64,000 nt of DNA. Source: Allobosea sp. LC85 (GTDB lineage Bacteria > Pseudomonadota > Alphaproteobacteria > Rhizobiales > Beijerinckiaceae). The DNA lies in assembly GCF_000735605.1 (NCBI RefSeq), contig NZ_JPKG01000044.1:62001-126000 (forward strand). Reading direction: 5' to 3'. A model generated the notes under the pieces. It was not told the origin of the DNA. It worked only from the letters and a program-made list of their open reading frames with translations, and searched no databases. Below, in pieces: positions 57,856-64,000 of this stretch (the first letter of the stretch is position 1; each line of letters opens with the position of its first letter). The position numbers and the translations under genes are program-made.

Positions 57856-58916
57856 GGACCCTGCTCATGATCCGCTCCTCCAGCCTCCTTGTTTCCCTGC
57901 TCTTTGCCGGAACCGCGCTTGCGGTTCAGCCGCACGCGGCCGCGCCGGTCTCGACGGCTGCCCTTCCGGCCGAAAAGGCGCGTCCAGCCCCGGTCCTGCG
58001 CCGGATGCAGCTGCGCAACGAACTCACTCTCTCGCGGGATCTCGTCACCTTCGGCGATCTGATCGCAGGTCTTTCTCCGCAGGACGCTGCCATGCCGGCC
58101 TTCCGGGCGCCTGCGCTGGGCGAGACCGGTACGATCCAGGCCGCTCGCATCATCGAAGCCGCGAAAAATGGCGGCCTCATCCGCGAGGCGAGCGATATCG
58201 ACGGCCAGGGCATTGCGCAGGTTGTCGTTACCCGCGCGGCTCGCCGCGTCATGGCCTCCGATGTCGAGGTCGCGGTGAAGACCGGGCTGCTGGAGCGCTT
58301 CGGCGTCGATAGTCGCATCTTCGCGCTCGCCGTGGATGGGGGCACACCTTCGATTGTGGTCGAGCCCGAACTGACCGCCGCCATGACGGTGGTCGATCTG
58401 AGCTACGACGCCCGCTCGCGTCGACTCCAGGCCCTGCTGACGGTGCCGGGTAGTGCCGCGCTGCGCCTGAAACCAGTGCGGATCTCAGGTCATCTGGTCG
58501 AAACGACGGAAGTCGTGGTTCCGCTCCGCGCGATTGCCCGGGGCGAGACGTTGACCGCCGCAGACGTGATCGTCGAGCGGCGCCCGCGTGAGGGCCAGGG
58601 CGTCGAGCTGATTGCCGAGATCAAGGGAGCGGTCGACAAGGTGGCGCGACGTGCGCTGATGGCCGGAATGCCACTGCGCAACGGCGATGTGCAGCGCGAG
58701 GAGATCGTCGGCCGCGGCGACCTCGTCACCATCGTCTACGAGGCGCCGGGCCTGCTTCTCACCATGCGTGGCCGCGCCGGAGAGGCTGGCGCGAAAGGCG
58801 ATGTCGTCAGTGTCACCAATCCCCAATCCAAGCGTGTGCTGCAGGGGACGGTCAGCGGGCCCGGCCGGATCACAGTCAAGTCGGCCGGCATCGGCCGCGT
58901 CGCCAACGCGCAGTAG
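57852..58916 (+). CDS. flgA: P-ring assembly chaperone FlgA
   Basis: A 354-residue periplasmic protein with a signal peptide (about 1-25) and the SAF-type C-terminal domain (residues about 210-350; RGETLTAADVIVERRP, VRGRAG-like LTMRGRAGEAGAKGDVVSVTNPQSKRVLQG). FlgA chaperones FlgI into the P ring. Enterobacterial FlgA is about 219 residues; the N-terminal half here (residues 45-170) is an extra domain typical of alphaproteobacterial FlgA. GTG 57852 overlaps flgG; the TAG stop overlaps the flgH GTG. Confidence 0.92.
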   Translation: MRTLLMIRSSSLLVSLLFAGTALAVQPHAAAPVSTAALPAEKARPAPVLRRMQLRNELTLSRDLVTFGDLIAGLSPQDAAMPAFRAPALGETGTIQAARIIEAAKNGGLIREASDIDGQGIAQVVVTRAARRVMASDVEVAVKTGLLERFGVDSRIFALAVDGGTPSIVVEPELTAAMTVVDLSYDARSRRLQALLTVPGSAALRLKPVRISGHLVETTEVVVPLRAIARGETLTAADVIVERRPREGQGVELIAEIKGAVDKVARRALMAGMPLRNGDVQREEIVGRGDLVTIVYEAPGLLLTMRGRAGEAGAKGDVVSVTNPQSKRVLQGTVSGPGRITVKSAGIGRVANAQ

Positions 58917-59692
58917 TGACGAAAATGCGGAACATCATCATGTCCCATGCCAAGCTTCTCAGGTTTTCGAGTGTCCTTGCGCTCGGTCTCACGCTCGGCG
59001 CCTGCGGCGCCGCCGATCGGCTCGCCAATGTTGGCCAGGCGCCGGCGCTCTCGCCGATCGAGGATCCGACTGCGATGAAGGGCTACAAGCCTGTGCAGAT
59101 GCCGATGCCGGCGGTCGAGCATGCCTCCTTCGCGCCGAACTCGTTGTGGCGCACAGGCTCGCGCGCCTTCTTCAAGGACCAGCGCGCCCGCATGGTCGGG
59201 GACCTCGTTACGGTCAAGGTCAAGGTCACCGACCGGGCCCAGCTCGACAACACCACCAAGCGCAGCCGCAAGAACGGCGAGGATTTCGGCGCAGCGAGGA
59301 TCATGGGGTTCGAGAACAAACTCGACAAATTCCTGCCGGACGGTTCCAGCGCGGGCGAATTGCTCAAGCTCGACTCCGAGGGGTCGAGCGAAGGCTCGGG
59401 TTCGGTCCGCCGCGCCGAGCAGCTTGCCACCAATGTCGCGGCCGTGGTGACCCAGACCCTGCCGAACGGCAATCTCGTGATCGAGGGCAAGCAGGAGATC
59501 CGGGTCAATTTCGAGGTGCGCGAACTGATCGTCGCCGGTGTGATCCGGCCTGAGGACATCGAATCCGACAACACCATCGATTCAAGCAAGATTGCTCAGG
59601 CGCGCATCGCTTACGGAGGGCGCGGTCAGATCACCGATGTCCAGCAGCCGCGCTACGGCCAGCAGGTGATGGACATCCTGCTGCCCTTCTGA
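58916..59692 (+). CDS. flgH: Flagellar L-ring lipoprotein FlgH
   Basis: An outer-membrane L-ring lipoprotein of about 250 residues. The lipobox is LTLGAC, with Cys about 22 residues after ATG 58940; SLWRTGSRAFFKDQRARMVGDLVTVKV and NGNLVIEGKQEIRVNFEVREL are family blocks. GTG 58916 overlaps the flgA stop; ATG 58925 or 58940 are possible starts with a more typical signal length. Last gene of the flgF operon; two terminator hairpins follow. Confidence 0.94.
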   Translation: MTKMRNIIMSHAKLLRFSSVLALGLTLGACGAADRLANVGQAPALSPIEDPTAMKGYKPVQMPMPAVEHASFAPNSLWRTGSRAFFKDQRARMVGDLVTVKVKVTDRAQLDNTTKRSRKNGEDFGAARIMGFENKLDKFLPDGSSAGELLKLDSEGSSEGSGSVRRAEQLATNVAAVVTQTLPNGNLVIEGKQEIRVNFEVRELIVAGVIRPEDIESDNTIDSSKIAQARIAYGGRGQITDVQQPRYGQQVMDILLPF

Positions 59693-59827
59693 CGGTTCTC
59701 CGAGAAATCCGGCCAGGCGAGGTACGCTCCCCGCCTTTCCCTCCCTGGCCGGCGGGCTGCTTCCTCCCGAAGCACGCCCCTGTCCCGGATGCCAGCCACG
59801 CTCCCCAAGCTTTACGGCGGCATCCAG

Positions 59828-59858
59828 TGAAACCCCGCGCCTCCAGTGCGGGGTTTCA
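59828..59858. terminator. Terminator hairpin 1 after flgH
   Basis: Stem TGAAACCCCGC/GCGGGGTTTCA with a 9-base loop, between convergent flgH and dksA. Confidence 0.75.
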
Positions 59859-59864
59859 TCCATT

Positions 59865-59909
59865 CCAGCAAAAAGGCCTTTCGCCATCGGCGAAAGGCCT
59901 TTTTGCTGG
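59865..59909. terminator. Bidirectional terminator between flgH and dksA
   Basis: A 21-bp perfect stem (arms 59865-59885 and 59889-59909) with an ATC loop; the A5 and T5 tracts within the stem base give poly-U on both strands. It can end both the flgF operon and the dksA transcript. Confidence 0.9.
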
Positions 59910-59928
59910 CTTTGAATGCCGAGGGCGT

Positions 59929-60351
59929 TCAGTCGTCGCGGAAAACGCGTTCGTTGCGCTCGTGACGCTCCTGCGCCTCCAGCGAAAGCGTTGCGATCGG
60001 CCGGGCCTCGAGGCGCTTGAGCGAGATCGGCTCGCCGGTCTCCTCGCAATAGCCGTAGTTGCCCTCATCGATCCGCGCGATCGCGGCTTCGATCTTGGCG
60101 ATCAGCTTGCGTTGACGGTCACGTGCGCGCAACTCGATCGCGCGATCGGTCTCCGATGAGGCGCGGTCGGCGATATCGGGGTGATTCTCGCTCTCGCTCT
60201 GCAAGGTGACCAGCGTCTCCTTGGCCTCCTTGAGGATCTCCTCCTTCCAGGCGAGCAGCTTGCTGCGAAAATATTCGCGCTGCCGCTCGTTCATGAAGGG
60301 CTCGGCGTCGGAAGGTCGGTAGTCGGCGTCCAGGATGATCTGTTTCGACAT
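59929..60351 (-). CDS. dksA: RNA polymerase-binding transcription factor DksA, low-cysteine type
   Basis: A 140-residue DksA. The coiled coil (about 30-105) carries the tip motif DIADRASSETDRA, with the Asp pair that reaches the polymerase active site. The globular part YGYCEETGEPI...ARPIATLSLEAQERHE keeps one Cys; the other three zinc-ligand positions of the classic C4 finger are Thr or other residues. Such low-cysteine DksA forms occur in Rhizobiales and work without zinc in some species. DksA with ppGpp adjusts rRNA and flagellar transcription. It has its own upstream region, not linked to the flagellar operon. Confidence 0.93.
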   Translation of the reverse strand: MSKQIILDADYRPSDAEPFMNERQREYFRSKLLAWKEEILKEAKETLVTLQSESENHPDIADRASSETDRAIELRARDRQRKLIAKIEAAIARIDEGNYGYCEETGEPISLKRLEARPIATLSLEAQERHERNERVFRDD

Positions 60352-60538
60352 AGGCGCGCTCTCTGAGTGTCTGTTTCCGGCGTGCCTACCGACTCTGCCT
60401 TAGTCGGGCCGCCGATTTGGCGCCCTTATAGCGAGGGAGAGAGACAGTAACAATCGCGATCGATGCAGTTTCAACCAATCTTGCGAAGTGGTTGTCATAA
60501 AAATGAAATCCGCCGTTCTCGGGGCATCTTTGCCAAGC

Positions 60539-61576
60539 CTATCGCAGAGACGTGAGCGCCGCCGCGATGCTCGTTTCGACCTCGCGGGCGACAATCTGGC
60601 GGTAATGGCTATGGTCGAAGAAATTGGAGGGCTCGCGTATCAGAGGCGTGTCGCGACGCAGATCGACAAGCTTCGTTGCGGGGCGTTTGTCGGCGAGGGC
60701 CCGGAATGCGGCCCGGCAGGCAGTGTCGGCGCGCTCCGCAGAACTGCCCGGCTCCGGCAGGGCGCTCACATAGACGGGCGGGCGCACGAGGATGACAGGG
60801 ATGTCATTCGCTTCCGCTTCCAGGAGCGCGGCGAGCGCGGTCGCAGCTGGAAAGGGGCCGGTCCCGTTTCCGCCGCTGACGTTCCTCGGCGCAAGCAGCT
60901 TGCTCCGGTGCTGCGGGGAATCGAGAAAGCCCTGGATCTTATAGCCCTCCTCATAGTCCCAATAGCCGTCTGGCCGGGCACGCTCCGGGCTATGCGTCGT
61001 GAGGTACCGGATCCGTCGATGGACTTCCTCCAGCACGTCGTAACGCATCAGTCCGATAAGATATTCTGCGGTGCTCCTGCTGAAGAGCCAGAACGGGAAT
61101 GGCTTTCCGATCGGCAGTGCCGGGTCCGGGGTGCACCAGGCTTCGTCGATACCGACGACCAGAGCCCGCGCGGGCTCCCGCCTATGGCGCAGGAACCAGT
61201 CGATCAGCACCAGGGTTTCCCGCGGCCCTGTTGCGGGCGCGATCAACGAGACGAACGGAACTCCGGTCAGCGCCTTGAGCTGCTCCGGTTTGACCAATTG
61301 GACATGGGAGTTGCCGAAGATGGCCCCCGAGAAGGCAGGATCGCGGCCGCGGCTGGCGGCGGCCGTGCGTGGTCCTTGCGGGCGAACGCCCTCCTTCAAT
61401 GAAAGCGGTGAGCGGCCGGTGTCATAGGGATCGATCACCATGGCGGCCAGGAAGAAGGCGGACACCAGAAGACAGCCTGCAGCCAGCAGGACACGCAGAA
61501 ATCCTGGCCAACGCATCCCATTAGCGGGCTTGGATGCGGTCCCCGGCCACTCAGAACTGGAAGTAGATGAATTCAT
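60539..61576 (-). CDS. SGNH-like (AlgX/AlgJ-type) acyltransferase partner
   Basis: A 345-residue membrane-anchored protein: one N-terminal transmembrane helix (about 25-48), then an extracytoplasmic domain with a GNSH block (GAIFGNSHVQLVKPEQL; Ser of the SGNH fold), VVGIDEAWC and a C-terminal FFDHSHY (Asp and His of the triad). This fits SGNH-type enzymes that work with MBOAT proteins to add acetyl groups to exported polysaccharides. The start overlaps the MBOAT gene by 26 bases, so the pair is coupled. Confidence 0.72.
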   Translation of the reverse strand: MNSSTSSSEWPGTASKPANGMRWPGFLRVLLAAGCLLVSAFFLAAMVIDPYDTGRSPLSLKEGVRPQGPRTAAASRGRDPAFSGAIFGNSHVQLVKPEQLKALTGVPFVSLIAPATGPRETLVLIDWFLRHRREPARALVVGIDEAWCTPDPALPIGKPFPFWLFSRSTAEYLIGLMRYDVLEEVHRRIRYLTTHSPERARPDGYWDYEEGYKIQGFLDSPQHRSKLLAPRNVSGGNGTGPFPAATALAALLEAEANDIPVILVRPPVYVSALPEPGSSAERADTACRAAFRALADKRPATKLVDLRRDTPLIREPSNFFDHSHYRQIVAREVETSIAAALTSLR

Positions 61577-62924
61577 AATTGGCGTCGTCGCCGATCTTGA
61601 ACAACACGAGCACGAAAAGCACGGCCGTCAGCACGGCGATCCACCGCGCCGGCGGCAGTCGGTGCACCATTGCCCAGGCGGTCGGACCGATCAGCGCAAA
61701 GGCGGCAGCGGGCAGCAACGCGCGCCATTTGAAGCCGGAGCCGATGGGCGCGAAGCCGAAGAGGCCCTTGTAGATCGTCAGCGCCGCCGGGAAGGAGGAG
61801 GCGCGGAACAGGACCCAGGACAGCGTGACGAAAAGCAGTGTCAGGGCCCAGCCGAGCAACTCCGGCATCGGCAGCTTGGCGCGGCGCCAGAGCAGGCAGA
61901 CGATCAAGGCCAGTCCATGGGCGATGCCCCAGGCGATGAAGGTGAGGCCGGCGCCATGCCAGAGGCCGCCGAGCGCCATGGTGGCGAAGAGCGCCCAGAT
62001 CTGGGTCGGCAGGCCCCGGCGCGAGCCACCCATCCAGATGTAGAGATAGTCACGCAGGAAGCGCGACAGCGTCATATGCCAGCGCCGCCAGAAATCCTGG
62101 ATGCTGACGCTGCGATAGGGCACGTCGAAATTCTGCGGCAGCACGATGCCGAAGAGCAGGGCCAGGCCGAGTGCCATGTCGGTATAGCCGGAGAAGTCGA
62201 AATAGATCTGGAGGGTGAAGGCGAGCGCGCCTTGCCAGGCCTCGGCCATCGAGACAGCCTGCCCGGCGGCAGCTGCTGCGAAGACCGGGTTGGCATATTC
62301 GGCCAGCGGGTCGCCGAGCAGCACCTTCTTGGCGAGGCCGGCGGTCAAGAGCATCAGCCCCCGCGCGATGCGTTCGACTGCGTCCGACCGCAAATAGGGC
62401 CGCTCGTCGAACTGATGCATGATCTCGCGCCAGCGCACCAGCGGCCCGGCAAGCACCTGCGGGAAGAACGCGATGTAGAGCGTATAGCGCACCAGATCGT
62501 AGCGCGGCGCCTCGCCGCGCCTGAGATCCGTCAGGTACATCACATGGTGGAAGGTGAAGAATGAAATGCCGAGCGGGAGTGCCAGATCGAGCTTGGGAGC
62601 GGGTAGTCCCGGAACCATGCCTGCGAGGTCAGCGAAGAAATTGAAGTATTTGAACAGCGCCAGCACGGCGAGGTTGAGCGCGATAGCCAGAGAAATCAGG
62701 CCGGCTCGCTTCGTCTTCAGGAAGGCTTCGGCGATCCACCAGTTGAGCAGGATCGAGAAAGCGAGCAGCGGGACGAAGCGCCAGTCCCAATAGCCGTAGA
62801 AGACAAAGGACAGGAGCGCCAGAACAGGGAGCCGCAGGCTTGGCTGAAAACGCTCGACCAGCCAGTGCAAGGCCAGTGCCGGCGGCAGAAAGCCGAGCAG
62901 GAAGACGAAGGAATTGAACAGCAT
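61551..62924 (-). CDS. MBOAT family O-acyltransferase (AlgI-like)
   Basis: A 457-residue polytopic protein with about eleven hydrophobic segments. It has GYWDWRFVPLL near the N-terminus, the MBOAT core with FFTFHHVMYLTDLRRGEAP, YFDFSGYTDMALGLALLFG and the catalytic His in LGGLWHGAGLTF. AlgI-type MBOATs pass acyl groups across the membrane for O-acetylation of exopolysaccharide or cell-wall glycans. The partner SGNH protein is encoded directly downstream; no polysaccharide biosynthesis genes are in view, so the acceptor is unknown. Confidence 0.9.
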   Translation of the reverse strand: MLFNSFVFLLGFLPPALALHWLVERFQPSLRLPVLALLSFVFYGYWDWRFVPLLAFSILLNWWIAEAFLKTKRAGLISLAIALNLAVLALFKYFNFFADLAGMVPGLPAPKLDLALPLGISFFTFHHVMYLTDLRRGEAPRYDLVRYTLYIAFFPQVLAGPLVRWREIMHQFDERPYLRSDAVERIARGLMLLTAGLAKKVLLGDPLAEYANPVFAAAAAGQAVSMAEAWQGALAFTLQIYFDFSGYTDMALGLALLFGIVLPQNFDVPYRSVSIQDFWRRWHMTLSRFLRDYLYIWMGGSRRGLPTQIWALFATMALGGLWHGAGLTFIAWGIAHGLALIVCLLWRRAKLPMPELLGWALTLLFVTLSWVLFRASSFPAALTIYKGLFGFAPIGSGFKWRALLPAAAFALIGPTAWAMVHRLPPARWIAVLTAVLFVLVLFKIGDDANYEFIYFQF

Positions 62925-63064
62925 CGAGTGCGGGAGATCTCTTGGGGGCGAGCGCCGCCTTAGACGATTATTTTGCTGGAGTCATGCCCGTGGGGCGCAG
63001 GCCGGGAGGTTCGGCGAAGCTGGTTGCAGAACAGAAATGCTCGCTGGGCGCGTAATTTTTCCGA

Positions 63065-63093
63065 TATGCAAAGTATGCGCGCAATTCTGCATA
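63065..63093. promoter_or_regulatory. Inverted repeat in the MBOAT/HxlR divergent region
   Basis: TATGCA...TGCATA, flanked by CCG and CGG, with a 17-base spacer. It lies about 140 bases upstream of each of the two divergent genes. Function unknown. Confidence 0.35.
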
Positions 63094-63150
63094 CGGATGA
63101 AGCGTTCCGAACGTCGGGCTAGCGGCCCAGCACGAAAGGCGCCTGCATTC

Positions 63151-63193
63151 GGCTAGATCGGTTACTTGCAAAAAGATAGTTGCTGGTCTAGCC
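63151..63193. promoter_or_regulatory. Inverted repeat just upstream of the HxlR gene
   Basis: GGCTAGA (63151-63157) and TCTAGCC (63187-63193) enclose ACTTGCAAAAAGATAGT, which has the ACT...AGT half-site symmetry seen in HxlR-type operators. It ends 9 bases before the start codon, a fit for autorepression. Confidence 0.45.
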
Positions 63194-63202
63194 GGTACGG
63201 GC

Positions 63203-63718
63203 ATGCAACCCAGGCTCACCTCACTCTCGGAATGCCCCTGCGCGCGGACGGTCGATACCGTGGGCGAGTGGTGGAGCATCCTGATCCTGCGTGATGCGCT
63301 CGGGGGCCTCACGCGCTTCGACGAATTTCAGACGAGCCTCGGCATTGCGCCCAATATGCTGGCCCGGCGCCTCAAACATCTGACGGCGAGCGGCCTGTTC
63401 GAGCGGCGGCTCTATCGTGACCGGCCAAAACGGTATGAATACCTGCTCACCGTTAAGGGGCGGGACTTCTTCCCGGTGATTGCGGCGATGCTCGCCTGGG
63501 GCAACCGGTATCTCGCCCCCGAGGGCGTGTCCCTGCTGCTGGCGGGGCGCGATTCGGGCCGGCCGCTCGCCCCGATCCTGGTCGATGCGGCCAGCGCGAT
63601 GCCGATCACGTCCGATAATGTCGTTCTCATCCCCGGTCCGCGAGCCAGCGAACAGATGCGCCAGCGCATTGCCGCGCAGAGGGACTTGCGGCTGCTCTCT
63701 CCCTCTCACATCGAATAG
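63203..63718 (+). CDS. HxlR-family winged-helix regulator
   Basis: A 171-residue regulator. The HxlR domain spans about residues 8-100: ECPCARTVDTVGEWWSILILRDAL with the redox-capable Cys pair (C-x-C), the recognition region GIAPNMLARRLKHLTASGLFERR and the wing RPKRYEYLLTVKGRDF. A 70-residue C-terminal extension follows. HxlR proteins sense aldehydes or electrophiles. Nine bases separate it from the downstream ketosynthase gene, so the two may be cotranscribed. Confidence 0.88.
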   Translation: MQPRLTSLSECPCARTVDTVGEWWSILILRDALGGLTRFDEFQTSLGIAPNMLARRLKHLTASGLFERRLYRDRPKRYEYLLTVKGRDFFPVIAAMLAWGNRYLAPEGVSLLLAGRDSGRPLAPILVDAASAMPITSDNVVLIPGPRASEQMRQRIAAQRDLRLLSPSHIE

Positions 63719-63727
63719 GATCTGCCG

Positions 63728-64000
63728 ATGCGCCGCGTCGTCGTAACCGGTATGGGCGTTGTCTCGCCCCTGGGCTGTGGAACCGAACTGGCATGGTCGC
63801 GCCTGCTCGCCGGCCGCTCCGGGCTGCGCCGCCTGCCCGACAGCATTGTCGAGACTTTGCCGGCCAAGGTTGCCGGCGTCGTGCCGACAAAGGCGGAGGA
63901 TGCCGAGGGCGGCTTCGATCCCGACGGCGCGATCGCGCCCAAGGACCAGCGCAAGATGGATCGCTTCATTCAGTTCGCACTGGTGGCGGCGAAGGAGGCA
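63728..64000 (+). CDS. fabF: Beta-ketoacyl-ACP synthase II, N-terminal part (cut by the window end)
   Basis: The first 91 codons are visible and open to the right edge. MRRVVVTGMGVVSPLG is the diagnostic N-terminus of FabF-type condensing enzymes and KDQRKMDRFIQFALVAA follows at the usual place. It would extend malonyl-ACP chains in fatty acid or polyketide synthesis. The active-site Cys-His-His lies outside the window. The context (a regulator, no acpP or fabG in view) leaves room for an accessory rather than the main FabF. Confidence 0.85.
   Translation, partial: MRRVVVTGMGVVSPLGCGTELAWSRLLAGRSGLRRLPDSIVETLPAKVAGVVPTKAEDAEGGFDPDGAIAPKDQRKMDRFIQFALVAAKEA

Noticed and set aside
62930..63202. 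tRNA or small RNA gene in the MBOAT/HxlR gap
   Set aside because: I looked for a cloverleaf and a GTTCRANNC-type loop and saw none; only short inverted repeats are present.
1..64000. CRISPR array, insertion sequence or prophage
   Set aside because: No evenly spaced direct repeats, transposase or integrase motifs, or phage structural genes were found on either strand.

Overview
The window is about 64 kb of GC-rich alphaproteobacterial chromosome. Gene content (FlaF/FlbT, FliX, MotE and DUF6468 flagellar proteins, a CckA hybrid kinase, CtrA-type boxes, a GTTC-N7-GTTC SOS box, a zinc-cysteine-poor DksA) and GC-biased codons point to Hyphomicrobiales. A Bosea-like genus is my best guess from general resemblance only; no database was searched. 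I saw no rRNA, tRNA, CRISPR array, prophage or insertion sequence.

Layout. (1) 1-5 kb: a rhodanese tail, a xanthine dehydrogenase-type molybdenum hydroxylase subunit, two tandemly duplicated class II cytochromes c and a diheme cytochrome c. (2) 5-19.2 kb: mixed accessory and housekeeping genes, namely an XRE-cupin regulator, an EamA transporter, an atypical SDR, a PlcP/Agt-like lipid-remodelling pair, a CPA2 antiporter, an orphan MoxR ATPase, a DUF2975/XRE pair, an ABA4-like membrane protein divergent from a TetR regulator, a SixA-type phosphatase and a YcjX/YcjF pair. (3) 19.4-31.6 kb: flagellar block A, with flgEKL forward, flaF-flbT-flagellin-flagellin-flaG reverse, flgI-flgJ-flgN reverse and fliX forward. 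(4) 31.8-43.4 kb: a cupin/SDR pair, an outer-membrane-like protein, icd, an exported repeat protein, alaS, recA, a small membrane protein and cckA. (5) 43.5-59.7 kb: flagellar block B, with flgBC-fliEQR-flhB reverse, fliO-fliP forward, fliLM-DUF6468-motE-TPR protein reverse and flgFGAH forward. (6) 59.8-64 kb: dksA, an SGNH/MBOAT acyltransferase pair, an HxlR regulator and the start of a beta-ketoacyl-ACP synthase gene.

The most informative signal is regulatory. Two divergent flagellar intergenic regions (fliX/flgI and fliL/flgF) have the same mirrored design: a CtrA-type TTAA-N7-TTAA box facing the early gene, an identical 15-bp near-palindrome CGGCAGTTTTTGCCG 3-5 bp away, and a sigma-54 -24/-12 promoter about 100 bp beyond it facing the later gene. 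The flgEKL operon has the palindrome (two copies) plus a sigma-54 promoter, and the flgB/fliO region has CtrA boxes plus a degenerate palindrome. This resembles the Caulobacter CtrA > FlbD(ftr)/sigma-54 class II/III cascade. cckA, encoding the kinase at the top of that cascade, lies directly behind flhB in the flgB operon. No flbD, ctrA or rpoN gene is in the window.

Other features worth attention are duplicated cytochrome genes that kept a 60-bp upstream block, two composite palindromic intergenic elements, an SDR with both catalytic Tyr and Lys replaced, a FliO with a 300-residue Pro/Ala/Glu-rich tail, and a large exported AMIN/TPR-like protein in the motE-fliM operon.
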